NCBI RefSeq assembly: GCF_026151205.1
Contig: NC_087080.1
Location: 5,063,096-5,127,095 of the forward strand
Direction of reading: 5' to 3'
Length of the DNA stretch: 64,000 bases
Origin: Bolinopsis microptera
Lineage: Eukaryota > Ctenophora > Tentaculata > Lobata > Bolinopsidae
Shown here: piece by piece, positions 48,601 to 59,500 of the stretch
How the letters are laid out: every line of letters begins with the position of its first letter
Numbering within the stretch: the first letter of the stretch is position 1
Notes under the pieces: generated by a model
What the model was told of the DNA's origin: nothing
Databases searched by the model: none
Seen by the model: the letters and a program-made list of their open reading frames with translations, nothing else
Translations under genes and position numbers: made by a program

Positions 48601-49635
48601 ACCAGTTTCTTCAGGTCCCTTGCTTTGCCTTGCAACTCCATGATGGACTCATCCTTCTTCTTTATTGAAGTAAGAGCCTCTCCAAGCTTAGAACTGAGCT
48701 CGTCAATCTTTTTCTCCAAAATTGACTTTTTATCCGTCTGCAAGAGAATCATGATGACGTATCACGTAATATCTAAATATAGGGTACTTAAGTGCACGAA
48801 ACTATTAGAATAAAACCCATTATCGGGAATTTCCCCACAATGGGGAAATGATAATGCACCATGGTCCGTGACGTTGGTAGGGAGGGAGGGTGTGTACTCA
48901 ACACTAATCGAGGAAAACACTTACAATCAGATTGAGATCGTCCACTGCTTGTTTATGAGTCGCATGTAGCTCCTGCAGTTCCTTATCCATGTGTTTTAAA
49001 AGTGTCTCTTGCTTCTCAACCTGGAGGAGAGGTCAATTCAGTTATCTGAATTAATTTAGATAATTAGATGATTAGATGATTAGATAATCAGATAATAATA
49101 TAATAAGTAACCTGTCACCTTCAACTGTCATTAAATTGTCCACAAAATCATACATCTGTCTAACACAAAAATTAACAAACATTTTAATAATAAATGGTGT
49201 TTAAATAATATTAAGCGACACTTATTCAGTAGTGTGAAAAGGCTATATTAATATAGAGGCCCAAATACTAAGATTCAAATAAAATGCAAGACCTACCAAA
49301 CAAAAATACCAGTTTTAACTCTCAAAACTGCACTGTGACATACTCTATATACCCATTAAACTGATAACATCTTGGGAATAAAGCTTCTCCAAATCATGTT
49401 GTGACAAATTGAATAAGTATGTCTTTAATAACACACCTTAAACATTTTAAATTTTAAAATGTTTAAGAAACACTGTCAGCCACAAAATAAGACAGCTAAA
49501 TTGTTATAATACGTAAAAACTACAGAATATCCTCAGTGTAAGGATGCTCACCTGTTCGGAGAGGTGCTGGTTATCGCTGCAGACTGCTGAGATCTTCTGA
49601 TCTTGCTCTTCTAATTTTTCAAACTTTTCTTTGTT
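39666..49635 (-). CDS. Coiled-coil exons, downstream block (12 exons, 549 codons)
   Basis: Exons: 49552-49635, 48925-49020, 48549-48737, 48176-48336, 47714-47846, 47077-47250, 46006-46152, 44625-44764, 43116-43312, 41891-42012, 40484-40576, 39666-39776. All have GT-AG borders and compatible phases, mostly phase 0. The product is almost wholly alpha-helical coiled coil rich in Glu, Lys, Gln and Leu, of the scaffold or tether type. The first exon begins in phase 0 after an acceptor, so it needs a 5' partner: exon 50923-51063 of the upstream block fits, or an unseen first exon. The last exon (ending LKEYAE) can join either the exon at 39329-39442, where it soon stops, or the RabBD exon at 31363 in frame. 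I do not recognise the ortholog. Confidence 0.8.
40085..40165 (+). repeat. Dispersed ~80-bp repeat, copy 2
   Basis: Matches 22946-23030. Here it sits in the intron between two coiled-coil exons. Confidence 0.75.
40320..40450 (+). repeat. GC-rich interspersed repeat fragment with poly-C
   Basis: A block reading TTTTCCGGGGTTGCGCCCCC, then GCTCGC/GCTTCG motifs and a long run of C. It stands out from AT-rich flanks and resembles degraded transposon ends common in invertebrate genomes. Confidence 0.5.
41704..41872. repeat. 11-bp minisatellite, units GTAGATAATGA and GTAGATAATCA
   Basis: About fifteen units, the first half with G and the second half with C at position 10, showing block-wise homogenisation. 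It lies 19 bp from a coiled-coil exon boundary. Confidence 0.95.
43870..44229 (+). pseudogene. Pogo/Tigger-like DDE transposase fragment, frameshifted
   Basis: Plus-strand frames give KTLLVYDVFKGHLAEK, then after a one-base shift IVHELVPVNMANLFQPLDI with TVNRVAKDIVRG, and in a further frame PLHAEWLVKVNTEM. These match the order of the C-terminal part of pogo-type DDE transposases, with the second catalytic Asp in VYD and a third acidic position near QPLD. Frameshifts and stops make it inactive. It lies in the intron between coiled-coil exons 43116-43312 and 44625-44764. Confidence 0.65.
45345..45417. repeat. 15-bp repeat, unit ACTTGAGCAAGCAAT
   Basis: About five units, one of them shortened, in a coiled-coil intron. 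Confidence 0.9.
46424..46504. repeat. 9-bp minisatellite, unit GAAACTATC
   Basis: Nine units. An open frame over it (Val-Ser-Ile repeats) is only the repeat read as protein. Confidence 0.95.
46986..47008. repeat. (TA)n microsatellite
   Basis: It precedes a second copy of the donor-like CACCTGGAGTTT near 47015, which resembles the real exon end at 47077. Confidence 0.9.
48819..48857. repeat. Bulged hairpin
   Basis: CATTATC...ATTTCCCC pairs with GGGGAAATGATAATG around a very short loop, with a four-base bulge. Intronic; no known role. Confidence 0.6.
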
Positions 49636-50545
49636 CTGAATTACAAATTACAATGTCAAGTTTGAGTGCAAACTGAAAGTTTTCCGAATCAAATCAACAT
49701 AATACTTTTGATTTCCAATTTATAAAAAACTTTAACATTATATTCCAATTTATCTTTTCGATTGAGCATAATATCTCTCCATCGTATGTTGATGGGTTAA
49801 ATTAATGAGTTTTAAAAATTATCTAAGCTACATCCTAGATCTCTCAGCTATGAGTACCCTAGTTCACCACAAAGAAAAGAAAATATTGTGACAATCGAAG
49901 GTTAATAGGGCTACGTACACGGCTGAAACATCTACGATCAAAAGCTTTCCACAAATAAAACGATCGGATACAATTCGAAATTAGAACCATTTCGAAGTTG
50001 CTGGGAGTATGGTAGCAACCTTCTTTCGTCACAATATTATATATCTCACATACAAATACATAACTTGTCACCGATATTTATAAATATAACTGTTACCAAA
50101 CAAAACTCTGTACCAATTAACCCTGAAACTTAACTCTTTATCCAACTCAAAAACTGAGTTCACGTTAAAATATTAATATAAATGAGGTCTATAAAAGTTG
50201 ACCATCAAGGATTCAAGTCGGTCAACAACTGATAAGCAAATCGTATCCTGTGGAACTAATCGACACTATAGTAAGCACATTCTATCACTATAGTGACGAA
50301 AATAAACAGGTAAAATCGATTGTCTACGTATAAGGTATAACATTATTTACAATTAATTAAGTTTATTGATTTAAGAAGATCTGAATTAAATATGAATCAA
50401 GAAGAAATAGTACACTTATTAAAAGAATGGTTAAGTTCATACGCTTTTCTTTCGATAAAATAATAAGCAATCATAACTGAGAGAGAGAGAATAGTAACAT
50501 GAAAATTTGTGAGTGTTATGACGTCATAACAATGACGTCATAGCC

Positions 50546-53500
50546 TCAAGAGTATCTGTTTTTGTACATGTCCATATCCCGGAGATACCGGTTTTTAATT
50601 TTCTCATCCTTGATGGGTGAGCTGGTGCGGAGCGGTCTTATGTTTCTAACCTCGTCAGTCAGCTTATCTGAGATGGTTTCCGCGTGGTTCAGCTGGTTCT
50701 TCAGCTTCCGTACCATCTCGTCTTTAGTGGCACTCTGAGGTGAGGGTTGCTTATTAAGAACTGCTTGATAGTGATGATTTAGATGAAACTCACTACAGAG
50801 TGGCTGCAGTGGCATTACATCTTCCTCTGACAAGCGCCAGACAAAACAAAAGTATTTTGTGCCTCACAAGTATGTACTAGTCCCACTCCCTTCACGAAAT
50901 AAAAATAAACACAAGTATATACCTCTTCCAAAGTTTTGAAGTGATCTTCTTCGCTTCTTAGCAATCTACTTTTTAGTTGCTTGATGGCAACGTCTTTCTC
51001 CTCCATTTGTAAGGAGTACTTCTTTATCTTGTCCTGAGTCGCTAACATCTCCGCTCGTAACTCCTGGGAACGAAAGCTCTTAGATAATTGATAATTGATA
51101 TGTTTCTTTACATGTTTTCCTCATTACTAGTGTCATTTAACGGTGCCAATTTTGAGAAAATGGAAGTAAAACTTGAAAACTAGGAACTCAGATGTTTACG
51201 ACCCGAAAGACCGGCCGTAAACAACAGAACTAACCTCAGTAGCCTTATTAGCCTGAGTTATCTCGTCCATAGCATACTCATATCTCTTCTTGTAGTCCGC
51301 TAACTGTCCGTCTGAGTCCTGGTTCTTGATGTTGAGCTTGTCTCGCTCATCTTCCGCGTGTCTGTGTTGAGCTCTTATCTTCTCCAAGTCTTGTTGTCTT
51401 CTCTCGCACGTGCTCTCAATCTTATCATTCTTTACTTTGAGATCGTTGTTTTCGGTTTGAGATAACTTCAGTTCATTTTGTATGGCTTTGTTTGTGTTTT
51501 CACTCTGTTCCAACATTGCGTAGTTGTTCTTTAACTTCTCCTGTGCTAGCTTCAGTTCACTTGCGGAGGTGTGTCGTGCGTTCTTGCTGTGTTCTCGATA
51601 CTGAAGTGGTTGTCTTGGTAACTTATGTGGTTGTTGTCATAGTAATGAGCGATATGTTTGCCATGGTAACTTATGTAAAATTTGTCTAGTAATAAGTAGT
51701 AAGTTGAAAATGAACGAACCAAATGGAACTCCTTTTTAAGCTGATGATGGTTTGCCTGCAACTTGGCATGTTCCAGCTCTATCTTCTTCAGAGATGCTTG
51801 GGTTGCGAGAAGTCTGCCGTCGGTGTCCCTCAGTACCCTTTCTTGATTATCAAGCTGATGGATAGACGTGATTATTAAAATCATTATTTTGAAAATTTGA
51901 AAGCATCAAATAGTTTATAGCTTAGGTACAGTGAAATTTCATCAAGAAACATATTGAATGAATATTCGCCCAGATCTACGGGCAACTTGTGGCTCACTCT
52001 AAAATACCTAACATTCTCATCATCTCCACGGTTATACTCTGAGTATTACTAAAATATTTTAGCGGAAATTCTCGCTTGTGTAATTTTCGATCATGTCCAG
52101 CGAAAGCTCTCGTCGATATTTGAAGCACTAGTCGGCTTTGTTGTAAACTGTTTCATTTATGGATTGGCTAGGCAATTTAACTTAACAATGGTTTCTTCTA
52201 AATACTTCTGCAAGTACAGGCGATTTAGTCTGGGATATACTGATACAGTAAATAAGATTGTCAATTCTCGCGGTACTTTAACTACGAGTTAAAAGGATAT
52301 TTATCTTGTAAAGAAGGAACACTGCTGCCATCGAGACAAAAGTTATCGGACGTTTAAAAAGTTACAGAATTTAACAGATTGGGCCAGACAGCGATCGTTA
52401 TATCGAACTCTTTTCTCTTTACTACTACTAGCACATTTCCAATTCAAGCACTCTTCCAATTCTACCCTTGTAATCATTTAAATACTTCCACAACGTAAAA
52501 AGTTGCTGTCTAGTAATCCACTCATATACTTGTATCTGGTCCCTTGTCCAGACGACATCATTGATTCATTCCAATATCCCTGTCTAGTCATGATTGGAGG
52601 GGGGATGTTTACCGCTAAGTTAATAATCTGAGGAAGATGACTGATATCTTACTTAGATAAGAACCTACTAACAGAGTACAGTGAAAGAAGAAACTTATGG
52701 ATTAAAATAGAGTAGCTGGGTCTTTGACAAAAATCGTTGCTTTTGTTGAACTACATGATAAATGTCTACAGTATAATGACCTAACCTAATGATAAGGACA
52801 ACTCCAAGAAACCACCCAAGTCGTAAACTAATTACAACACTACAAATCTATTACATTTATTGAGAATTATGTAATGTAACGTGATGGAAATATTTTAAGC
52901 GGGCATATCCTGTCCAAACCCAGGATGCACGACATGAAGAATTCGTTATAACTTTGTATGAAAAGCATTAATAATAGTGAACCAGAAATATTCGACAATT
53001 CCGCGATTTTAAAACGGACACAAACTACCCCTCGTCATTCCTCAAAATGGTGCACCGCCTCACGGCCAGCAGCACTATAAATTACCTGCAGGGACTTGCT
53101 CTTCTTGAGCTCAGCGAGAGCTGCAATCTCATTGTCCGCATTGTGCAGCTTCTTCTCCAAGTTAGCTGTCCCGATCTGGGCTTCTACGTATTTGTTATTG
53201 CACGTGTCAAGCTCGCGCTTCAACTGCGCGATCAGCGAGTCTCTGTCCTCTACCTGTGAGAAAGGGGTGTTGTAAGAAGGTTTGTCTCGGGCTGCTGGTT
53301 GAAGTCAGCAGTGACATGAGGTTTGTTAAGCTTATTGTCATGTCAATCAATAGAGTTTGACAATGACATTGGGGCAACGTAATATTTCTATGGTCATTAT
53401 ATTGTGTTTTACAACAATTAATAAGGATAATGGTGCTTTATGTTAGAACTGGTCAATATTTTAGGACATAATAGTTTTATCAGCAGTAAGTTTATTTATT

Positions 53501-56500
53501 GTAAAGTACAGACTGGTCGCCATTGTCATATCCCATCTCTACTCTCTAAGATGTTTTCAGTTTAACTTTTTCTTTTTTGTTTTTGCAACTTCATAATTCA
53601 TATTCACTATCGTTATTTAACAACCAAACAAAAGAAAGATATTCTAAGGGGGAACATTGTAATACGTAGGTGAGAAGTATTCATTAGTCAAGGGAAATTA
53701 TCATGGTAAAAATTTCTTTGAATGGAGAACTGCCTAACATATAATAGAAATATCATTAAGGAACACCTTTAGTCATAGTACTAAGGCAAAGATATATTCT
53801 ACCAATTATTGTCCGCTGATATGCTAAGACCATTATTCTATCCCATTGTCAACACTCGAGCTTTATAAGTCACCATGGCGTCATAAATAATTCATTTACA
53901 GTTGTTTACTTATTGATTGAGTTTACTGGTTTCCTGAAAGATGATCTCCCTACTGTTACTGTTGCTATCACTGGTGCACATGGGCACTTCAGGGACACTA
54001 TCACATCGCCAGCTCATCAGAAAATACAACCAACTTAAGGAAGAATATCATCAGGTTCGTTCACTGCTAGGCTGCAGCGTTTACTTTACCTTCTATTAAG
54101 ACTTCAAAAATTGGCGGCCAAAATTTACATTTCGGTTTTCATTCAGTTCAAATCTGTATTATAATTTATTGATTATATTACAACTCTCAGGATAAGTTAT
54201 TTCGGTCAACAGCTGACGATAAAGCACACTTTTTGGAATTTTCCAGAACTTCAGAAATTATCGAAAAACACAACGCAGACCATCAAAGCCTCTGGAAAGC
54301 TGATTACAACGACTTCGCTCTGATGACCCAGTCAGAAAAAGAACAGCACCTCGGAGTTAACGTCTCCTCACTGGAGAAGCTGGCACGCAGACAGGTGAGA
54401 GAGGAGGTAACCCTGGTGACCAGAGGACTTCCAAAATCTGCAAACTACGAAACGAAGATACCACCCCCTAAACAGCAAGGTAGCTGCGGAAGCTGCTGGG
54501 CCTTTGGATCCAGTGCTCCTTTAGAATACCAGATAAACCGAAGGAGCGGAGGTATACAGATCCTAGGAGAGCAGCAGTGGGTTGATTGCGTGTACGATAG
54601 GACCGGTTGTAAGGGAGGCTGGATGTCCACGGCGTGGAAATGGTCACGTGATAACGATCACATGATTGCTAGAGAGTCTGACTATCCTTACAAGGCAGAA
54701 TATGGAAAGTGTAAGAAGAATGTTAAAAGTGCTCTTTCGGGGTTCGCGATCATCGAAACCATCAAAATTGAGAAAGGGGATGACGCTGTCGCTAGGGCCA
54801 TAGCAGATAAATCAATCGGTGTTCTAGCGACGGCAGTGGAAGCTGGAAAGTCATTCTTTCAGTACAAAGAAGGTATTTACGACGAGAAGAAGTGTGGGGA
54901 TAAAGTGAACCATGCTATGGTGTTCGTAGGATATGGCATTAAGGATGGACGGGGCTTCTTCAGATTACGGAATAGTTGGGGATCGTGGGGTGATGAGGGA
55001 CATATAAATGTTAGGAGAGGGTTGGACGGAAAGAATTACAACATCTGTAGAACCACTGACTTTGCCCAATATCCGAGCATATCTGGAGGCGATGATGATA
55101 GAGAGGAAGATGACGATGACAGTGATGAAGATGACGACGAAGATGACGACGGAAGATGGAAGAAACTTGTCGGGAAACAGCTGAGAGGTGGGATTACGAG
55201 CATGAAATACAGTGTGGGAGAAGCCAAAGTGAAATGCGAGAAAGATAAGGACTGCGTTGGAATTTGTTGTGAGGGAAGTAAATGCGAGCTTAACAAAAAA
55301 ACAAAGTACAGAGAAGACAAAGACAGTGTTTCTTATCTTTTAAACCGAGATGGAAAGGACGATGATGAAGAGAAAGATGAGAAAGACGATGACAGTGATG
55401 ACGACGGAAGATGGAAGAAACTTGTCGGGAAACAGCTGAGAGGTGGGATTACGAGCATGAAATACAGTGTGGAAGAAGCCAAAGTGAAATGCGAGAAAGA
55501 TAAGGACTGCGTTGGAATTTGTTGTGAGGGAAGTAAATGCGAGCTTAACAAAAAAACAAAGTACAGAAAAGATAAAGACAGTGTTTCTTATCTTCTAAAC
55601 CGAGCTGAATAAGAAGACCGATCTTGTGGATGAGATGCCATGGTTTCCTGGGTCAAGGAATGTGGAAATGTGAGTAGGAACAACCACCTTAGATGAAATA
55701 CCTCTATATATATATTATACAGATAGTGACAATGGTACCTATTTACGTTTAAATGCGTAGAGCAGAGCAATTTAAGGAATTTGTAGTGTTGAATCTTGTA
55801 TAGTTATTAATTTTCTCACTCAGAATTTTTGGGATTTTTACACATATTATGTTCAATACTAGTTGCACTTGCACTGTAGTACGTCGTTTTCAGTTTTTCT
55901 GACTATGAATCTCAAGAAATCACGACCAGGCTCGATAAAATCTAAGCTCAAGAAAACTCAAAATCAGATCAAGACTGATAGCGAGAAGGAAAATATAACT
56001 GTGAAACAAAAATAAATTTGACCGGAGTTACCATAAAATTAAATAACATTACAAAATAAAAATGAAACTAAACAAAACTGCATCAACTTACGTCTCTAGA
56101 ATATTTGACGTTTTGTTCCTTGCCTTGGGCAATCTCCCGCTCCAGCTCATGAATCTTTCTCTCAAACTGTTCCAACTCATCCAAACACTGACGATATTGT
56201 TGTTGGGACGAATGTAGCTCGTCCTCCATGTGCTTGAAAGAGTCCTAAGAGACACATTTATAGTTAGGAAGATAGTGTTAGAACCTAACCATTAGGATCT
56301 ACAGACTACACTGTACAGGTTCTGTGAATCTTACGGTTTTCTATAGATTCACAGAAACAAAAATCAGCCTTAATAAAGTTCTGCAAGCAAAATTTTACCT
56401 GAACAAATGCTTTGTGTTGTTCTCCTTGGTGATTCATCTCAGTTTTTATCTGAAGTATCTCAGACTCTTTAGAGGTGATAGTGTCCTTCTTGTCTACCAG

Positions 56501-59500
56501 GGACTGTTTCAGAGATACTATCTCCTCCTCGTTCTTAATTAGATCTCCTTCCAGCCGGGTAATCTGGAAATGGTGATTTTGTGAAATACTTAAACAAATT
56601 TTTTAGCAATTGTTATCAAACCGATAAATTGGTTAATCAAAGTCGACTGGTTGACCATTGACCATGTCAACAATAACAGCATAATTAATGAATCTATACT
56701 TCAAGAGTTTAAATTTCCCAATTGGTCAGACTGAATCTATACTTATCTAACCTCTGTGTGTTTCTCCTGCAAGCGGTCCCTCTGTTCCTGGTGCATGGTC
56801 TGCAACCTCACAACATCCTCCCTCAGTTTCTGTATCTCTGTACATTTGTCCTGGTAGTCCTCGTCCAGTCCCCTCAGATCTTCTGAGACCACGTTACACT
56901 GGTTCTCCAAACTGTCCCGCTCTCCCTGCACTCTGAGGGGGTAGGGGTTACAGACAAGTTGGTAGGATTGTTGATCTTTTCAAAGTAACACTGCCAAGTC
57001 TTCAAAAGTGAGAGGGTTCTAAATTAGATCCACACCCTTTTATCTTTCAACTCTCTTACAATACCTGGTTTATAGGGTGCACTTACCTATTCCTTTCCTC
57101 AATCACGGTATCTATCTGAACCTTCAAATCTTCGATAGTTTCCTTCTTGTTCTTAACATCACTCTCCAAAACCGATACTTTGTCAGACGCCAGCGCTAAT
57201 TCGTCTCTAGTCTGAGCCAGGGTACAAGCACCTGACCTGATCTCCTCCTAATGAAATCATACTTTATAGTGAATCGAGGACAAATTAAATACAAAATTAT
57301 ATAAAGTGAAAGTGAAGGTTGAGAATGAGATCATATAAATAAAGTAGCTACTGGTCTAACCTTGAAGGTGTCTATCGACTCGCTCTGAGACTTCTGGAGA
57401 TTGCTGTTATCCCTGATCTCATCTCGGAGACCAGATATCATCTTGTTCTTCTTGCCAATTTCCTGACTCAGACGCTCTACCTCCGCTACTTGGTGTTCAA
57501 CCTGGTCCTTTTGCAGGTCCCCTTCTTCTGTCTTGGTCGCTAACTGCCTCGTTAACTCTCTCACCTGAAGTGTATGGTTCGGTTGAAGAAAATTAAAAGC
57601 AAATTTTGTGTTCACATTGTCAAATTGGAATAGCAAAAGATAGGCTAAAAATTAAATTGAAATCAAAAGTAAGAGCAAAAGTGTACCTGTCCCTCGAGGC
57701 CTCTTATCTGATCCCTCTTTTGGGCGTTCTCAGCGGTAGCAATAGCAAGCTCCTCAGTAGCTGTCTTCAGATCGCATTCCTTTTGTTGCAAGATCTCACT
57801 ATCTCTCTTAATCTTGCGGGCCTGCAGAGATAACTCCTCCTTTGCTCTGAGGAAATTGTTAAACAATCAGCCATGGTTGCAACTGAAACGGATAAACACT
57901 GAAAGGGATGAACATTGGCTGGGGCCTGGGAATTAAAATGTTCTCATAGAATAGGAGAGTAAGTTTTCAATTAATTGCTAAATAAGGAAGTAGTTAAGTT
58001 AAACTGACTCGAAGAGGTGTCGTTTCGTCTGCTCGAGCTCTCCCTTTCTATTCTTCAGTTCCTCCTCAGCAACTCTGCAGTGGTCACGTGTGGAGCTGAG
58101 ATCTGAGGAGAGGTGGAGGATCTCCTTCTCGTTCCCAATCACCTGTCAGAAACACGTATGTCAAATAAGATTTACGTGATCATTTAAATGGTGTTTAATA
58201 CGGTATATGAATGAATCCATAAACCAGCAGACAAATTGGGACAAATTTAAAAACAAGATTGATTTCAAACTTCTATTAAACATTTAGACTTTTCGAAAAT
58301 TTCAACTATTCAAACATTTAAACAATTTAATCTTCTGTTAAATGCTGTTTGTACTAAGATACGGATAAAGTAAGTACCTAGTTAAGTGTTTGTATTTTAT
58401 AAACACTTAACTATATATACACTTCAAAATACTCTGGAGGATTATAAATTATCCTCCAGAGTATTTTTGTAGACACTTTGGGACATCGAATTATTGGCTG
58501 CAATTGAGAGCTGGGGAGCCTCAATTCTGTTTTTTTATGATGGATGTAGTTATAGGGGCCATCGAGAGTCGCAACAAATGCTCCAGGTTCATGAAATGAA
58601 CCAAAATGGACAATAATAACAATCTCCTAAAGGGGCTCAGCATGGCTCAAAATTGGTAAGAAAGTGTTTGTGTCGATCGTACGACCACTACAGAATTACC
58701 TTATGTCTAGAACTGACATGAGGGGGTGCATGATGTTTTCATTTTCGCTCATTCCATCAATATTGAACCTGGGGCATTTTTTGCGACTTTCGATGGCCCC
58801 TAGGCCTAGCTAATAGTAATACCTATATACATTATACATCATTTACAAATGTTTTTGACTTAATTTATGACTTGACAGGGCAAATAAACCAATGTCCCCG
58901 TTTTGTCCCAATACTAGTGTATCCAATTTGTCTACAAAAATCCGAATTTATCGGACCCACTTTATCGGATCTATCTTAATATAAGCTTAGTCTAGTGGCA
59001 AAATATGGAGTGATTAAGAAGATCCAGCAATATATTTGTTGTCCATACAGATGTTCTACGGTCAAACCAGGGACCTTCTATTCCAGACAAAACGATATCT
59101 TCATCATAATTTACAATATCTTCATAATAACCAAGGTATAACAAATGGTTACCTCTTTGGTTTTGTGGGCCAGTGACTGCGTCACATTAGCTAACTCTGT
59201 ATCTAGTTGCAAGACCTTGCGTTCTTTGTTCAGGATCTGGTGGTTAAATAGTAAATAGGGGCATAGTTAGCATATTATAACTTTATAACATAGTTAGCAT
59301 ATCATAAAGATATGTAGTCAGCATATCAAAAACAGAGCTTTAAGTTTAACTTCCTGTTCCAGGACTATACTTACAAAACTGTCATGATAAAGGAGTAGTA
59401 AACCGCACAATAAGGCAAGTAAACAGTTTGACCAGCGGTTAATCATGGTGACGCATTGAATCGCACCACGTAACCATCATTAACCAGGTTATATTAATCG

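Noticed and set aside
54233-54235. Start of the protease at 54233
   Set aside because: This codon is TTG; a signal-peptide exon at 53941-54054 joins upstream in phase and completes the propeptide.
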